The notes: generated by a model not told the origin, from the letters alone. A stretch of DNA of 64,000 bases from Tulasnella sp. 424 (GCA_019633425.1 WSUB01000088.1:62001-126000); one strand, 5' to 3'; positions 23,013-37,300 are shown, numbered from the stretch's first letter. Program-made: numbers and translations.

Positions 23013-23720
23013 TGGATCTGCACTTCCGCCGGTTCTGTCAACCTTTGGTCCCCGTAGCTCACGTCAGCCCAAATCAATTGAGAGCAAAGCAAGAGACGCA
23101 CTTGAGCAGCTTGAAGAGTTGTAATCGTATACTCCACGCCGGTATTTTGTCCTCTGGAACTACCTTCTCCGATCCCTAGGGCTTTCATGGTGGTTGAGTG
23201 GAGGTTGGTTGGTCCGCGGTACCGACCGCGCGGTGGAGGGACTCACTTGGACAGCCGGCTTCGCATGCCCGCGTTTCTCACATGCGATTCTAGATAGACT
23301 CTTGATTTTAATCTTGAAAGATTGACCAAAGTTTACTTCTAAACATCACATCTTGTCTAATATTAGAGTATCTTGAGTTATTGCTGGACATCTGGAACGG
23401 CTAGGTGGTCGGGGACCAATCAATGTGTCAAGTTGTGAACGCCACATCGATGTTCGCACGCCCTCGGCCTCCGTTCCAACCAAACCATCCCTTAAAATAC
23501 CAATCAGCCCGGCAATCCTGCGCTATTCTTGTGCGGAGTACACAGCCACATAGCGGCGTTTTGGCTGGGAGGAGAGGGAATGCCAAGACGATCGATGATG
23601 ATCCACTGATAACGACTTAATATAAGAAGAAGTTCAACGCCCGCAGTCGACATCTCTGTCGTCATACCCCAATCTCCCCCCTCTTTCCTCACCTTCAACG
23701 ACCTTTGCAACAAGAAAACA
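23013..23720. other. Intergenic region between divergent BTB 6 and phospholipase D
   Basis: Divergent promoters are expected here. The stretch before 23721 contains a pyrimidine-rich tract (CCCCAATCTCCCCCCTCTTT), common upstream of fungal start codons. No other gene is supported. Confidence 0.5.
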
Positions 23721-26700
23721 ATGGGTCTATTGGACTCTCTGAAGCAGGACCTCGACAAAGTAGGAGAGCTTGTGCACGAACATGGACTGCGTCATACAGT
23801 CAAGGAAGGTGCTGTTGCCGCGTTCAAAACAGGTGCGATATCTCTTTTCTTGTTGAACCCGGTCCCTGAACTCTTTTTTTTTCCCTCCAATGCAGTGTCA
23901 GGTAAGTGATCCAGCTCAGACAATCACGCGTCTATCAAGCGTTAAGTACCTTGATACTCCGAAGGCGCGGTCGATCGCAACGGTACGCGGTTCATGTCTT
24001 TCCATTCTACAACCATTCCTGAACTCCTGGCACCACTTCCAGACAATCACGATGATCCAGAGGAGAAGGAAGTAGATAAAATCCGCGAACAAATCAACGC
24101 GTCTCATCGTTTCGGGAGCTTTGCTGGAGAACGCTCTCGCAACGCAGTGAAATGGTACGATTGCTCGGTTTCTAACGATGCCCCTTTCCGTCCCCTCTGA
24201 CCGTTCAACTTTTGCTTGATGCACTAGGTACATCGACGGGCACGGTGAGTAAAACTAGTCTTCAATCCCACTACTACAAACTGACTCGACCTTCAACCCT
24301 TACCTACCTCTTAGACTACTTCTGGGCAGTCTCGGAAATCCTCGACTCGGCCAAAGAATGCATCTTCATCCTCGACTGGTGGCTCAGTCCAGAGCTTTAC
24401 CTCCGTCGACCTCCGGCAGACTTCCCTCAATTTCGCTTGGACCGTTTGCTCAAACGCAAAGCTGAACAGGGCGTCAAAGTATACATCTGCGTCTACAAGG
24501 AGATCACGCAGACGATGAACATGAGTAGCAATCATACCAAGGTTGGTTATCTTTCAGTTTGAACACCGCGGTCGTAAGTCGTGACCGCCTGGGTTGTTCT
24601 TCTACGTAGGAAGCATTGCAAGCGCTGCACCCGAATATTAAAGTGATGGTAAGGGGATGGATAGCTCATTCTAACCGCATAATGGTCCTGAATAAGCTCG
24701 AACTTCTCTTATTTAGCGTCACCCCGACCACATTGGTACTGCGCACGACGTCCAATTCTGGTCTCATCATGAGAAGGTCGTCGTTGTGGATAACCATCGA
24801 GCTTGTATTGGTGGTCTTGACTTGTGCTTCGGTCGCTGGGATACCCATAACCAGTCCGTCATTTCTTCCCGTCGAGCGACTTCCCTCTCCTGGAAGCTAA
24901 CCGTCATCTCCTTCCCAATGTCGTCCAGCCCACTCGCCGATTGCCACCCTACAGACTTTACTCGCACGCTCTTCCCAGGTCAAGACTACAACAACGGTCG
25001 AGTTATGGACTTCCAGCAAGTCGACAACTTTGTGTCGAACCAGATCAGCATCCTCGAAACGGCTCGCATGCCGTGGCATGACGTTCATCTCGCCTTGGCG
25101 GGTCCGGCGGTTCTGGACGTGGTTCAGCATTTCGTCGAGAGGTGGAATAAGATCAAGAAAGAGAAGTACAAGGATGACGTGTAAGCAATTGACGAACGTC
25201 GAGTAATTTAGTATTGGCAGCAATGGAACTCACTCTTCGTTCTGGTAGGACTTACGACTGGCTCGCGTTCCCTCACAACGTTGCCAAGTTCCCTCAAGAA
25301 CCCGTCTCTCGCCTGCCGTACTCCGAAGTCTGGGACTCGATCGGGACGAAATTCCACAACACCTGGCAGCCCGACGACGACTCTAAACGTCCCGGCGGCG
25401 GCACCTTCGACCACCAAGGTGATGTGAACGCCCTCACGCCATTCGAACCTCCAGAGGGAGCTAGCGCCGCCATGTACGACGATCATTATCAGAGAGTTAC
25501 CGGGACGTGTAACGTCCAAGTGGTTCGAAGTGTCTCAGATTGGAGTCACGGGGTCTTGAAAGAGCAGAGTATTCAGAACGCGTATATTCAGTTGATCCGG
25601 GAGGCGAATCACTTTATTTACATCGGTGCGTTTCCCCTCTTATATGGGGTTTCTTGGAGAGTATGCCGAGCGTTGAGTCGGCTGACGCGTTGTATGCATT
25701 TGCAGAGAATCAATTCTTGTAGGTCCCAGATACCTGGTTCGTTTGCAGTGCCTAATTCGCCTTTGAACCAATTAGCCTGTCCAACGCAGCCGACGGAGGC
25801 CCTGTCGTGAACAAAATTGCCAAAGCTCTTGTCGAACGAATCCTCACGGCAGCACGGGAAGGACAGAAGTTCAAAGTTCGCATATTTATCCGTGCCGGTT
25901 GAAAACAAGATTAAAAACCATAGCTGATTGGATTTCTGTTTTGCGTCATGACAGGTCATTGTAGTCATCCCTGAAGTGCCTGGTTTCTCTGGCGACATCG
26001 AGAAGGAGGGTTCCATCCAAAAGATCATGGCGGGTCAATGGAGAACTATCAACCGTGGTGGGAACTCGATTTACGAGCTGGTTCGTCAAGCCGGTTACGA
26101 CCCGTGAGTACAACCACGCTCTTTCCCTTGTGACTCCCTCGATTAACGAGACCTTTTTCACCGCGATGCCCCTTGCCTAGGACCGACTACATCCGCTTCT
26201 ACCACTTGCGTTGTTATGACCGTATCAATGCCCCCAAATCCTTCATCGACCAGATGGCGCGAGACTCCGGGGTTTCGTTCTTCCAAGCTCAGATTGCTCA
26301 GGCTCGGTTGTTCTTGGGTGATGATACGACCTGGAAGCAGGATAAGATCCAGATTAGTGCTCCGGCTACGTACTCCGGTAAGAGACCCTCCCGACTTGGC
26401 GGTAACCATTGGCCGATGATGTTACCCCGGGGGCCCGGGACTTTGGTTTTTCAGCCGACAATACCTCCGACCTTGGAACGACGGAAAAGCAGGGAACCAC
26501 CATAGTCGAGGAAGTCAAGTTCTACCAGAACTTGAACGAGGCGAGGCAGGTTGTTCGCAAGTTCGAAGGAGCTGCTGGACGGAGCGACGACGACGTTTCG
26601 GATTCGTTGTCGCAGCATTTGTTGGAAGATACCACGGGTTTGCTGGACGAGCAGTGGCTGGGGAACGAGCAAGAGGAGAAGGATTGGTAAGTCTGTCATA

Positions 26701-27642
26701 TTTTAACGCTGAGATGATGCTGAGACGAAATTTCTGTTCGTAGCTATGTCACGGAGTTGTTGTACATCCATTCCAAGGTTATGATTGTGGACGATCGTCG
26801 CGTTATTGTAGGTGTCCTAATACGTCCGCGAAGAGATGGCCTTCTCACTTCCTTCTTTAATGCATAGATGGGTTCTGCCAACCTCAACGACCGCTCTCAA
26901 AAGGGTGATGGTGACTCTGAGATCGCGCTCGTTGTCGAGGACAATGATCAAGTCCAGACGACCATGGATGGACGACCGGTACGTCGGCTAGGAGGAACAT
27001 CCGGGCGACTACTAATGCTTCTGTACCAGTTCGTTGCTAGTCGATTCGCCGCAACTCTCCGGAGAAAGATCATGAAAGGTCTGTCGTCAGGATTCCTCAG
27101 TCAAGACTTGGACCCCCTGACATCGGGTTGTCATTAGAACACCTCGGTCTCATTCCACCTCAATTCTGCGAGACGGGCAAAGAACCCGTCACATCCTTCC
27201 AGCGAGCCGTTCCATACCCTTCGGAAGACGAGACCCAATCCGACGAAGACCAGCGGGTAGCTGACCCGCTATCTGATGAGTTCCTGGAGCTCTGGGACGC
27301 AACGGCGAGGAAGAATCGATCAATCTTTGGTGAGATCTTCAAGACGGTGCCGACGGACGTCGTTCGCAATTGGGATCAATACAAGGTGAGGCCCCCTTCG
27401 CTGCACGTACCATTCCCGAGACAGTCTGGCTCATTTTACGTGACAATCCCCAGGCGTACATGCCAAAGGTCAAGACGGGCCATGTTGCGTCGGACCTCCC
27501 CATCTCCCAAATCAAGCAGAAGCTGTCCTCTGTCCGCGGGGCTCTCGTCACTGCTCCCATCGACTTCCTTATTGAGGAGAAGGGACTGTGGACCGGACCA
27601 GAATGGTTGGGTCTGGATCCCACTCTTCCGATTTACATCTAG
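23721..27642 (+). CDS. Phospholipase D family protein, multi-exon
   Basis: The start is MGLLDSLKQDLDKVGELVHE. Exons read by eye include 23721-23832, a 6-nt candidate at 23896-23901, 23965-24154, 24228-24244, 24315-24541, 24610-24648, 24717-24853, 24929-25180, 25249-25625, 25706-25718, one from 25776, and more up to the TAG at 27640-27642. HKD motif 1 is HHEKVVVVDNHRACIGG (exon at 24717) and HKD motif 2 is HSKVMIVDDRRVI (about 26770-26810), followed by MGSANLNDRS. The YIDGHDYFWAVSE, YIENQFF and WDTHNHPLAD segments also fit eukaryotic PLD. The enzyme hydrolyses phosphatidylcholine to phosphatidic acid and choline. No PX or PH domain is seen before the first catalytic part, so it is a short form. 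The full coding length is not fixed because several downstream introns were only partly traced. Confidence 0.88.
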
Positions 27643-30600
27643 TGCAGAATAGGCCGTGGAATTTCTGTTAGATTAGTGTTAGTTGCCAACATATTGAAGT
27701 GGATTTCATCTGACTAGTGCTCGCTGTGTCGGTGTATGACGAGCCGGAAGGGAGGGATGGCAACCGTTATCCAAAGTGGGTTATCGGAGCTACGAGGTGA
27801 AACGCCCGACAACTGACCCCGAAAGAGCAACCACCGCCAGCTCACACACTATGAAGTCTCCGAGCAAGAACGGTAAGCCACTGTGAAAGGCTTGAGGACG
27901 CCCAGAATAGGGCGTAATGGTCCTCGCCGGCGCTCCGCCGTTAGCCTTCGGGTCCGGCGACCATGGGTAACGTTGAGGTGGCGTAAATCGGTAAAAAAAA
28001 ATGAAAAAAAAAGTCCCCGACTCCCACCAACATCTGCGAAGACTCTGCTACACGCCTCACTCGTCCTCCATATCACAGGGGCTTCAGTCGGTGAGTAACG
28101 CTGGTGAGCCGGGCTGGACACGATGGAATGCGACTAAGGTGCGGGTGCGGTCTGAAATCGAATCTCTTGTTTACATCTTCTAGACGCTGAAATCGGGGGC
28201 GCCCTTTCCACGCTCCTGGGATGCCTTTGGACAACCCCCAGGACATCACAGACATTGAACACAATCGCGCCGCCTTCTGAATGCTGGTCTGGGCCGAGTT
28301 TGAGTATCCCCTCAGTGTATAGTGGACTGAGCGGTTTTCCGCACGTGCCTCAAGGTTGTGCGTGTAGGCCTACTATGTCCCCCTTTGTGCCACTGCAAAA
28401 ACTATGAGCAAGCGAACATTGCAGGTGGCCGTCTGGGTCGCGGGCTATTTCACGCAGCTGGCGTCGTTGACCCTAGGCCTGTTCCCTAACCAAAACCTCC
28501 GCCGGCGATGTGCTAAAATAGGTCGCACTCATATTGGCGCTTCCATGGCACTCGTGCTCAGAAAACCTTGTATCTGGTGCCTGCAAGACGGGAGACTCAT
28601 GCCGTCCACTTTTTCCATTTTCTTCACAATGGTCGATCCTGAAGCTCTTCATTATGCTTTTTCCACTCTCAAGGCTCTTCACATCCCTTGGGAATTCTTG
28701 ATGAAGCGAGTCTCTTCCATCCCAAGCTTTGAGCAACGCTCCTTGTGTTTTTCGTGCCTCCCCCCCTCCCTTTTACTCATAATTCAGAGTTCTCCGCTCT
28801 CTCGGACCGCTTAGTGATCCCGTTCTTGCGGGGGTTCCGAAAGGCTCCACATCGGGAGCCTCGCCCAATCAACGTTGAGGGTTACACCGCCCCGTTCGTG
28901 AAGTATGGACGTATGTGGGATTTTCGTGGTTCTAGGCTGCACGCGCAAATGTGCTTCGCTCCGGAACTGGGACTTCTAGCGTCGATGTGACCAAAGGTTA
29001 TCTCCCTTTTTTCTCAAGGTCGTTTGTGGCCGCACGAGGTTTCCGTTTCGCTTCAATGTAATTCGTTCTTTTCCCTTTTCATGAACTGCTTTGCCATGAA
29101 GAGAGAGAGTTGTTATTATTATTTCGACCTCCTATCTCGGCCTTTCTCTGCTGTAAACTCGAGGTTACGCGAGGTATACGTGTCATCGATTGAGCTGAGA
29201 TGAACCGAATTTGCTTTTCCGGACGAATTTTTGGGGGGTTATGAACCTCTTTTTTCCCTCCTTCGATCTATAATATACGTCGGTTCTCTTCACATGAATT
29301 TATCCGTGGGTTCGTACATCCCCCATTTGGGAAGTATCATATATGCGCAAGATTCGAGCGCAACGCATGGACCGCGCCTTGTTTTCGGAGTTCTCCGATG
29401 ACAGCGCACTCAAGTGCACTGCACAATAAGAGCCGTTCAAAAGCCGAGAATGGGCTTTTTGCCTGCTCCGAAACAACACGGCTTCGTGCTGGCTTGCTGA
29501 ACTGTGTTTCCCTCGATCCCTCGGACCTCCGGCGAGTTTGCTCGACATCGAGGAAATTTGACCATATGAAACTTGTCCCAGCTTCGAGCTCATATCCTTA
29601 GTTTGGGGAGTCATGAGATCGTCTTTTTCCTATAATGGTGGGGGTGGTGATCCACGGCATTTGGGGATGGAGCGTTTCGAGGACAAAAACCCTATGAAAG
29701 GAATTTGTTCTACGTCCCCGCGTAAAGCGGAGCCCAGTACCAAGTATAACCTCGGGATACGCTTTGCTTTTGATCGTCCTCTGGGCCAGTCCATCCTTTC
29801 TAAGAAACCAATTCAAACGATAGACCATTTGATCGTCGGAAAGGACCAAGCTTTTTCTTTCTAGGGGACTGGATCCCGAAACTTGGGCGCCGGTGGGTCA
29901 CATAGGAGGCAGATCGCTTTGCTGCTCATTGAACTCATTCCCGAGGAGCTTCTTTTACTCGGTGAGCGATCCGCTTGGTTCAAACTTCCGTTCGATCCAG
30001 AAGCGACAAGCGGGGATTCAACGTAAAGGTCTCGCGCTTTGAATGCGGATTTCACTTCCCCCCTGGCCGGATTTACACTGTATCCGACGAACGGCTATTG
30101 CTTCGAACGACAGGTATTCTGACCCCCCCACCTCCTCCTCGGTTCACGCGCTTCGGATTCGGGAGGCGATAAAGGTCCCTTTTGGACTCCGTGTGTTCGA
30201 TCCAGAAGACTGTGTTGGCTCCAATACATAATTTATTCTTCCTCTTTCCCATCTCATTCCCGTATCACCTGCAATCGCCCGCCCGCCCCATTGCCCATTT
30301 GCCGAACGTAAAATAAAAAAGTAATCTCGCTTGAAGAGAGTCTTTTTTCTTGTGTCTCGACCATGGGGTTTGAAGGAGCCAGCCAGCACACGCAAAAAAA
30401 AAAAAATGTTTTCTCGCACTGAGCGATTGCGGCTTTTGAGGGGACCGGAGCGCGAGGTGATGTGCGATTCCAGGGGTCGAGTGGCCGATAGTGGCTCTCG
30501 CAAGCCGTCCCCATTCGTGGAACGTCCAGGCTGTTCCACTCTTTCCGGTTTTTACATGATGATCGACATAACGGGATGGGGTAATAAAGTATACAATGTC

Positions 30601-33600
30601 TCGGGAGAGCGCCGAAAAGGTCAATTGGAGAACATGTCTAGGACTCGGGTGTTCTCTTTTTATTCCCTCGCTCACTCCCTTTTGATTTTCGAAAACGGCA
30701 TACTTGATTTACTTTCCCGGTTGCTTCGTTCTACTCGTGACGTCGCGGGCTCGGGGGGTCGGGCGAGGGCTTGGAAAAAAAGTAATTTTGCAAAGGGATG
30801 GGTTTTTTGTCCGTGTTCGGTCTTGAGTGTGCCGAAGGGACCTTTTTTTCGTTATCTCAACCCTTCGGGTTTCCTTCCTTGTTTTGGAGTATTTCGGAGT
30901 AAAAGGTTGCTTGGGTCTTTTTGGGTCGTCCCTTGATGGTGATGGAGGGGGGCGGGAATGGAGCGCTTGGGATTCGTTTGTATCCTTCTTCGGGGGGGAC
31001 CAACCTTCACAGACGGGGAATCTTGTCGTGGATCATATCCACGTTCGGACGGGAAGGTGCATCTTTTTTTTTTTGTTGTTCTCGTTATTCCTAAAATCCC
31101 GGAGATGTCTGGATGCAGGAAGAGGGCAGTGACAAGGAAGAGAGGGAAGGGAGAGGATCGCCTGTCAAAGAAGAATAATTTCTCAAGCGGGTTGACCGTG
31201 TTTCCGGGCGCTCACAGGACGGCCCAGAGCGCGGAATCGGGGGGTGTGGGAGGTGCCGTCCCCCACGTGGTGCTTGCCTAATGCGGAGGTTCAAACCGTG
31301 AGAAAATGATGGGCGATCGCTTCCAACTCACAAGTTCCGTGTTTGACGCCCACAAGCGAACGGGACCTAAAGTTAACGGCCGAAGCCTGTCATACCCGGG
31401 AAGTCAAAACGTAAGGTTTTTTTCTCCGAGGGGGTCACAGAACGCCAGATAAATTTGGGGGGGAGGGTGTTGCCCGCTCCGTGAGAGGAGACGAGGACGC
31501 CGAACCTGCCTCCCCAGCTGCCCGAATTTGGTGATCAGTGGCTCCATGCACCGAAGTCAGGGATGCGAGGGAGGTTTCCGAAACCGGGGGGGACAGCTCG
31601 AAGGGAGGTGACGTGTGTTATGTCTCGGATACAAGGGTTCGCAATCCAAAACGACCAAGCTGAAACGCAGAACCTAAAAAAAAAAAAGGAGAAGAAAAAA
31701 ATACCCACCCAGAAGAGAGTCTGGAAAGGGTCAAATGGGAAGACGGAGAACAACGAGAAGGAATACGAAAAGCCTCCAAAGAAGGAGGTGAGCCCTGGAA
31801 AGATGGAGTCGGGAGAATCCGCCTACGTCATGTCACGCGTTTGGGGTCTGTGGGTAACGGGTTTTCATCACATTACTGCCTAATCGGGTTTAGTCTCGTG
31901 TGACTTCATAACAAGTTGGAGAGAAAGAAAACCTACAGGGAAGAGGAATCAGGAACGCCGAATGGCCGGCCGCGGGTGCGACCAGAGGATTGGATTCACT
32001 TCTCCACATTCAAGTTTTGTTTTCCGCCAACATCACCCGAAACTTGAAACTCGTCCTTTGCGCGCCTCCCTCCCCGAAATCGAGATTCGAGGCTTAGAGA
32101 GATTTGTTGGCCGTCCGTTGCGTGGCGAGGACAGGTATCTTTGGTCCGTGATAACCCAACTCGGCGTTTATTGCTCCCTCCCCTCCCCTTATTGCAACCG
32201 ACACCGGGGCAACAAAATCTTCAGCGCGCTCTTTTTCTCGGAGGATTAGATCACGCGGGCGGGTTTGTTAGGGAAGACCTTTGTGTGAGAAAAGCTACAT
32301 CACAGCTTAGGGGAGAACCCCGAAAACGAAAAAGCAAGGGAGGGAAAGGGTTTTTCGTCTTCGTTTTTTTCTTTCTGAATGGAGTCCCGAGGACGGGCAT
32401 CCTAAACCCACGCGAAGATAGATGTCAATGTGGCTGCTGCACCGGAAAGAGGTTTCAAAGAAGAAGTCATTGCCAAGTCTAAAACAGAACACCAATCCCT
32501 CGATACCCTCGATTTGGGGAAACCCATGGTGGGGTGGGGTGGAGAGCTCTCCCTCTCTCTGCGTAGAAATAATGTTTGTCATTCCTCCCAAGGCCAAGAC
32601 CCTTTGTGAAGCGCGCTTCCCTTTCGAATACTTCTATACTTCTCTCCGCTCTCTCTTCACTAACCGACAGATCGGAAAGAGAGAGGCGGTGAAGGGAAGA
32701 GGAGGATTGCAAAAGGTAAAAAGCGGCGAAACTGAATTCTAACAAAAAGAATCCACCAGGTGCAATTGCAGGGCCTTCGACGAGACTGTATGGTATGTCT
32801 GACCGGAAATGCCCGGAATGACTTGGGTTCGAAAACCCAAAGCAGAATTGTTTTAAATGGACAATGTTTTCTTATTGTTGTTATCTTCTGGGCCCGTCCG
32901 CAGTCGGAATACGGCACGGGGAGTTAGCCGAATGGTACAGCCCAAAAGCAGGCAGCGTTGTAAATGCATTCGGAAAAAGTTGAACAAAATAAAAAAAGAG
33001 AGTACAGCATGTACACAGCGATCGCGGGTGGTGTGAGGCTGTAAGGTGACATTACTAAATATGGGTTTACACACAGGCCTTGATCACAAAATTTTGTCAG
33101 TTGATAAATTTTGTCGAGGTGCGTAGACGGCAAGGCGCGAGAACGAGGAGGTGTATCTTAATGTTAAGCGCCCTTGGGGAGTCAAGATTACAAGCCACGG
33201 CCCACGAGAGAAGGCCAGCCGCTTGTTCACCGGGCCAACGATTTCATCTTGGAATTAGAAGCCACACCACCGGGGAAGAATCTTGTGTCGAAATTGCCCA
33301 TATGTCTCGAAAGTGCCGGAAAGGGATGGGCGGTGGTAAAATGTCTTCGGTAATGTATCATCGGCGTCTGAGAGGGAAGAGTAGAGAGGGAGGAGCGGGT
33401 ATTCCGGAAGCTCCGGGTAGTTGTCGCTATTCTAGCCAGTTGGTTGGTTGGCCGGTTGGGGGGGGGGGGGGGAGCTTAAATGTGTATTGGCGTGTGTGAC
33501 CGAATCGAAGGGATATGGGTAAAGGGAAGGCGAAGCGAAGTTGGATCGTGCGTGCGTGCGTGGTGCGTCGTTGCCTTCCAGATGGTTGGCCGCGGATTGT

Positions 33601-34321
33601 CGACTGAGGCTGGAAAGATCTCCGGGCCCGGCAAGAGTGAGGAATTGCGAGCGAGCTGGCCTTTTCATCTACCGAGGGATGAAATTGAAAGGCCGGGGAG
33701 AGGAAGGAACGACGACGACTGCTGTTTTCGAGCAAGCAAACAATTATCAGCGCTCGAAATGCCTTGTCGAGTAAGTGGAATGGTGGAGGGTGTCGAGGTT
33801 AAAGCTCTGTCTGTTGCCGCACACACGCACACACTTCTCTCAGATCAATGACAGGTTGCCGAAATAAGCAAGAGTCTCCGACTGCGTGGATGGTGGACCT
33901 TGACCGGCCGTAGAGTGGAGCTTCCCGAGTAAGGCTGTTCTGCGTGACCTTGAATTGGGGATGTGCATCGCAACATCGATGAAAAAAAAATATATATACA
34001 CGGGCCGGATGTGTTGCAGATGATGATGAACGATGAGAGAGGGGAGGGGAGTGAGTGGTGAAATTTCAGTGATTTTTATTTTATATATTTTTATATAATT
34101 TTTGTATGGGAAAATAAAATTAGTTATTTGGGTATTTGCGCTGGTTGTGGGTTCAAAATGCGATCGTACACCAAAGCACTGGATATGGGTTATGTCAGCG
34201 AGGAATGGCAGGTCGGCGAGTTGGTACTTGTACCATTCAAGTTAGTCTGTCCGAGCTTTGCCTCTCGATCCCTCCTGCTCTCGTAGCGGGTGCTGCTCTC
34301 TTTTTCACCGTCTGGGTCCCG
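27643..34321. other. Gene-poor region upstream of the Con7-like gene
   Basis: About 6.7 kb with no frame that shows a domain. The longest candidate, 28404-28814 (136 codons), has no recognisable motif. The sequence is rich in homopolymer and pyrimidine/purine tracts: A runs near 30393, 31678 and 33984, T runs near 31064, and a G run at 33458-33472. The last 250 bp are A/T-rich (34075-34125). It may include a long 5' leader or distal promoter of the downstream regulator; this is inference. Confidence 0.5.
33458..33472. repeat. Poly-G tract (15 G)
   Basis: Fifteen consecutive G, preceded by TTGGTTGGTTGGCCGG. The tract may be length-variable and able to form a quadruplex. Confidence 0.85.
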
Positions 34322-37300
34322 ATGGCGGACCACCAATATCCTCCGTCTCATCATCAATCCCACCACCACCATCAACATTACCAACCCCCATCGCCAGCTT
34401 CATCAACAGACAGCCGCTCGAACAGTTCGAACGACAGAAATCCGTTTCCTCGCAACTCCTCCTCTCCAGTCAAGCCCATCATCCCTCCTTCACACCCCAA
34501 CCCACAGCAGAATTCCAATCTTGACCGACCCACACCGTCAACTGGAAACACCCAAGACTTCAATGCTGGCGCGGTCTATCCGCCGCCCTACTCTTCTTCC
34601 TCCTCCTCGTCACACTACCCTCGTCCTTCTCCCCCGCCAGAACATCAAGTCGCATATCCAACCGCTCCCCCAGGTCAGAATACCTCTTGGGGGGAACAAC
34701 ACAACTATCACCCATCCTACCATCTCCAGCAGAGGCATCTCTCCCCGGTCCACCACCCCAACCCTCCCAGTTGGAATCCAAATCAACCTTCGCCCCCAGT
34801 CCAGTCTCCGAATCCCCCTTCAGGTCCTCCAGACGACCCGAACGACCAAGTCGACCAGCTCGCCGACGACCTCACAGCAGTCCCCCAGTCCGCTCCAGGT
34901 CCACCACCAGTCATCTCTCCACCCGAGTCCCCTCCTCAAGGCTCTATTACTCTGACCGCTCCAAACCTACCTTACCATCCTCGCATACATTACCCAATAT
35001 CCTCCCCAGGAAGCGACCAGCCTTCCTCAAGACAGTACTCCTTCGTCTCTTTACCGGGAAATGCCATGCGCAAGCGTCCGAGGCGAAAATTCGACGAAAT
35101 CGAACGTCTATACGCGTGCAACTTTCCGGGATGTACAAAAGCTTATGGAACTCTCAATCATCTCAATGCTCATGTCTCGATGCAGCGGCATGGACAGAAG
35201 CGCACTCCAGGAGGTGAGCAGCCGGTTTCCCATTTCCAGTCTACCTTCGAATTTTCCCTCGAACAGGATTTATTTCGCCCCCCTCCCCCTTCCCCTCACT
35301 TCCCCCTCCACCGTCGCCGACCCACAGCTCGCGTCAAGCGCGTGATCCGGTCTCATCTCACATTCCTCATTTGGCTGGGGGAGGAACGCCTCAATTTTGC
35401 TGCATGCGTGTTGCCCGAACGCATCATGCCTTGACGCGTTCATACTCCCCCCCCCCCCTCTCTCACAATCTTCCCCTATCCCGAAACTCTCCTGCTCGTT
35501 TCGTTCCCTTTCGACTCTCACGAATTGGCTCTTTTTTTCCCACCGAGACCGCATTGCTGACGTTCATTTCTCTCTCTTTTTATCTCTGAATTTTTTTTTT
35601 ACTTAAAACGTATTCCTCGGGGCCTTGCGTGTGTGCCTTTTGTCCTCGTTCTGGACTTGTGAACGATGATTGGGGGGTAAAACAGAGTTCAAGGACATGC
35701 GCAGGGCAAGGAAACAGGCGCAGAGAGAGCAGGCGCGTGCCGCTGCTGCCCGTGATCACCAGGAAGAGGCAGATGGCGAGGACAATGGGAGCCCGGTAGC
35801 GGGGCCTTCGACGAGCCCTGCTTCGTCGTCGCGCGCAACAAAGCGGAAGATAAGAAGGGCCACCGAACCGGCGCTTCATAGGATACCGTCTTTGGATGAC
35901 GCGACTGGTGGTCCGAATATGCCGGAGGAGTATGGGGGTCGAATGGCTCAGGCGTCCCGTCAGCAGCAGCAGTTGGAGATTAGCAGACGAGTCTCGATGG
36001 ACGATTACGCGTTGCAGCAGGCGGCTGGTATGATGGATCGACGCGGGTCGGGAGGTTCGGACGAGGATACCCAGGGAGACGATCTCGCCGACCAGCCCGG
36101 ACCATCCTCCACTCAGCGGATTCTGGGCGCGTCGGTGACGATGCCTTCTGGTCCGATGGGCGGCTCGACGGAGCAACCGTTGGGACTTCATGGCGCCCAT
36201 ACCACGAGCCCCCCGGCTCTCGTTTCCTCTGGGGGCCAGTTGCCGCCAATGTCTATGGATTCGCAAGGCCAATCGATGCAGTTCTGGCAGCAGCCTCCTC
36301 CTTCGTCCGTGGCAGCTCAGCACCAGGCGCCGATATCCCCCACGACGGTCGTCGCGCCGCACGTCTCGCACTTGCCTGGTCCGGGACCCGCCGTACCCCC
36401 CGGAATGCCTTTGCATGCTTCGTCGTCGGGTCATCATCCTAGACAACCTTCGTGGCCTCCATCTGGTGCGTATGGTGCTGGGTCGTCTTCCCAAGTGGGA
36501 CAGCAATCTGGCGGCCCGCCCCCGCTCGTTCCCGCGACGTCCTACTCGTCCCATCATTCGAACCCTCTGCCGTTCCCGTTGCAGCCGAGCGCCCAGCAGA
36601 CTCAATCGCCTCCGTCGCACATGCAGCAGCAGACTCATATCCAGCACGCGATCGGCGTCCCGACGCCCTCCCCACCTCGCTCAGCTCCGCAAACGCAAAC
36701 TCAGCACTTCCAAGCGCACTCGCAGCAACAGTACTCCGCGTCTCCTCCACCTGCTGCTGCTGCTGCTGCTGCAGCCAATTCCATGCATCGTTTGCATCAA
36801 TCAAGCATGTTGTTGACGCCTCTAAACGTCGGTGGTGGTGCCTCTCATCGCCAGTCTTATGCTCAAGAGCCTTCTGGTACGCAGTCGAACCAGCCCTCTG
36901 CGTATGGTCAGACTACTATCGGTGGTGGTGGCGGTCCTGGTGGTTCGTCGGCTCAAGGACTGCCATCTGTCTTTGAACTTGAGAGCTTGAGTCGGGATCC
37001 GGCGCAGGAGCAGCAGCAACGGGGGTCCATTCAGCAGCAACAACAGCAACACGCGCAGCAGGGTGCTCCCATCGTCCAACAAACACAGACGACGTCTTGG
37101 GAGTCGTATCAACAGAGCTCGACGTATTCTGCTGCTGGGCCGTCGCATCGTGATTCGTACGCCCCCGCCGCCCCACCTTCTCTTGGTCGAAGCGTCGGCG
37201 GGTACGACCCGTCGCGAGAGTACTACCCTCCGACGAGCCGTCCGGATATGTACGGCGGTCAGAGGAACGTTGTCTATGGCGCTGCGGTGCCTCAATCTCG

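Noticed and set aside
28404..28814. 136-codon open frame
   Set aside because: No motif, no splice partner and composition like the surrounding non-coding DNA.
32815..32960. tRNA-like strings (GGTTCGAAAACCC and TAGCCGAATGGTA)
   Set aside because: The box-like strings are in the wrong order and spacing for one tRNA, and no acceptor stem could be paired.
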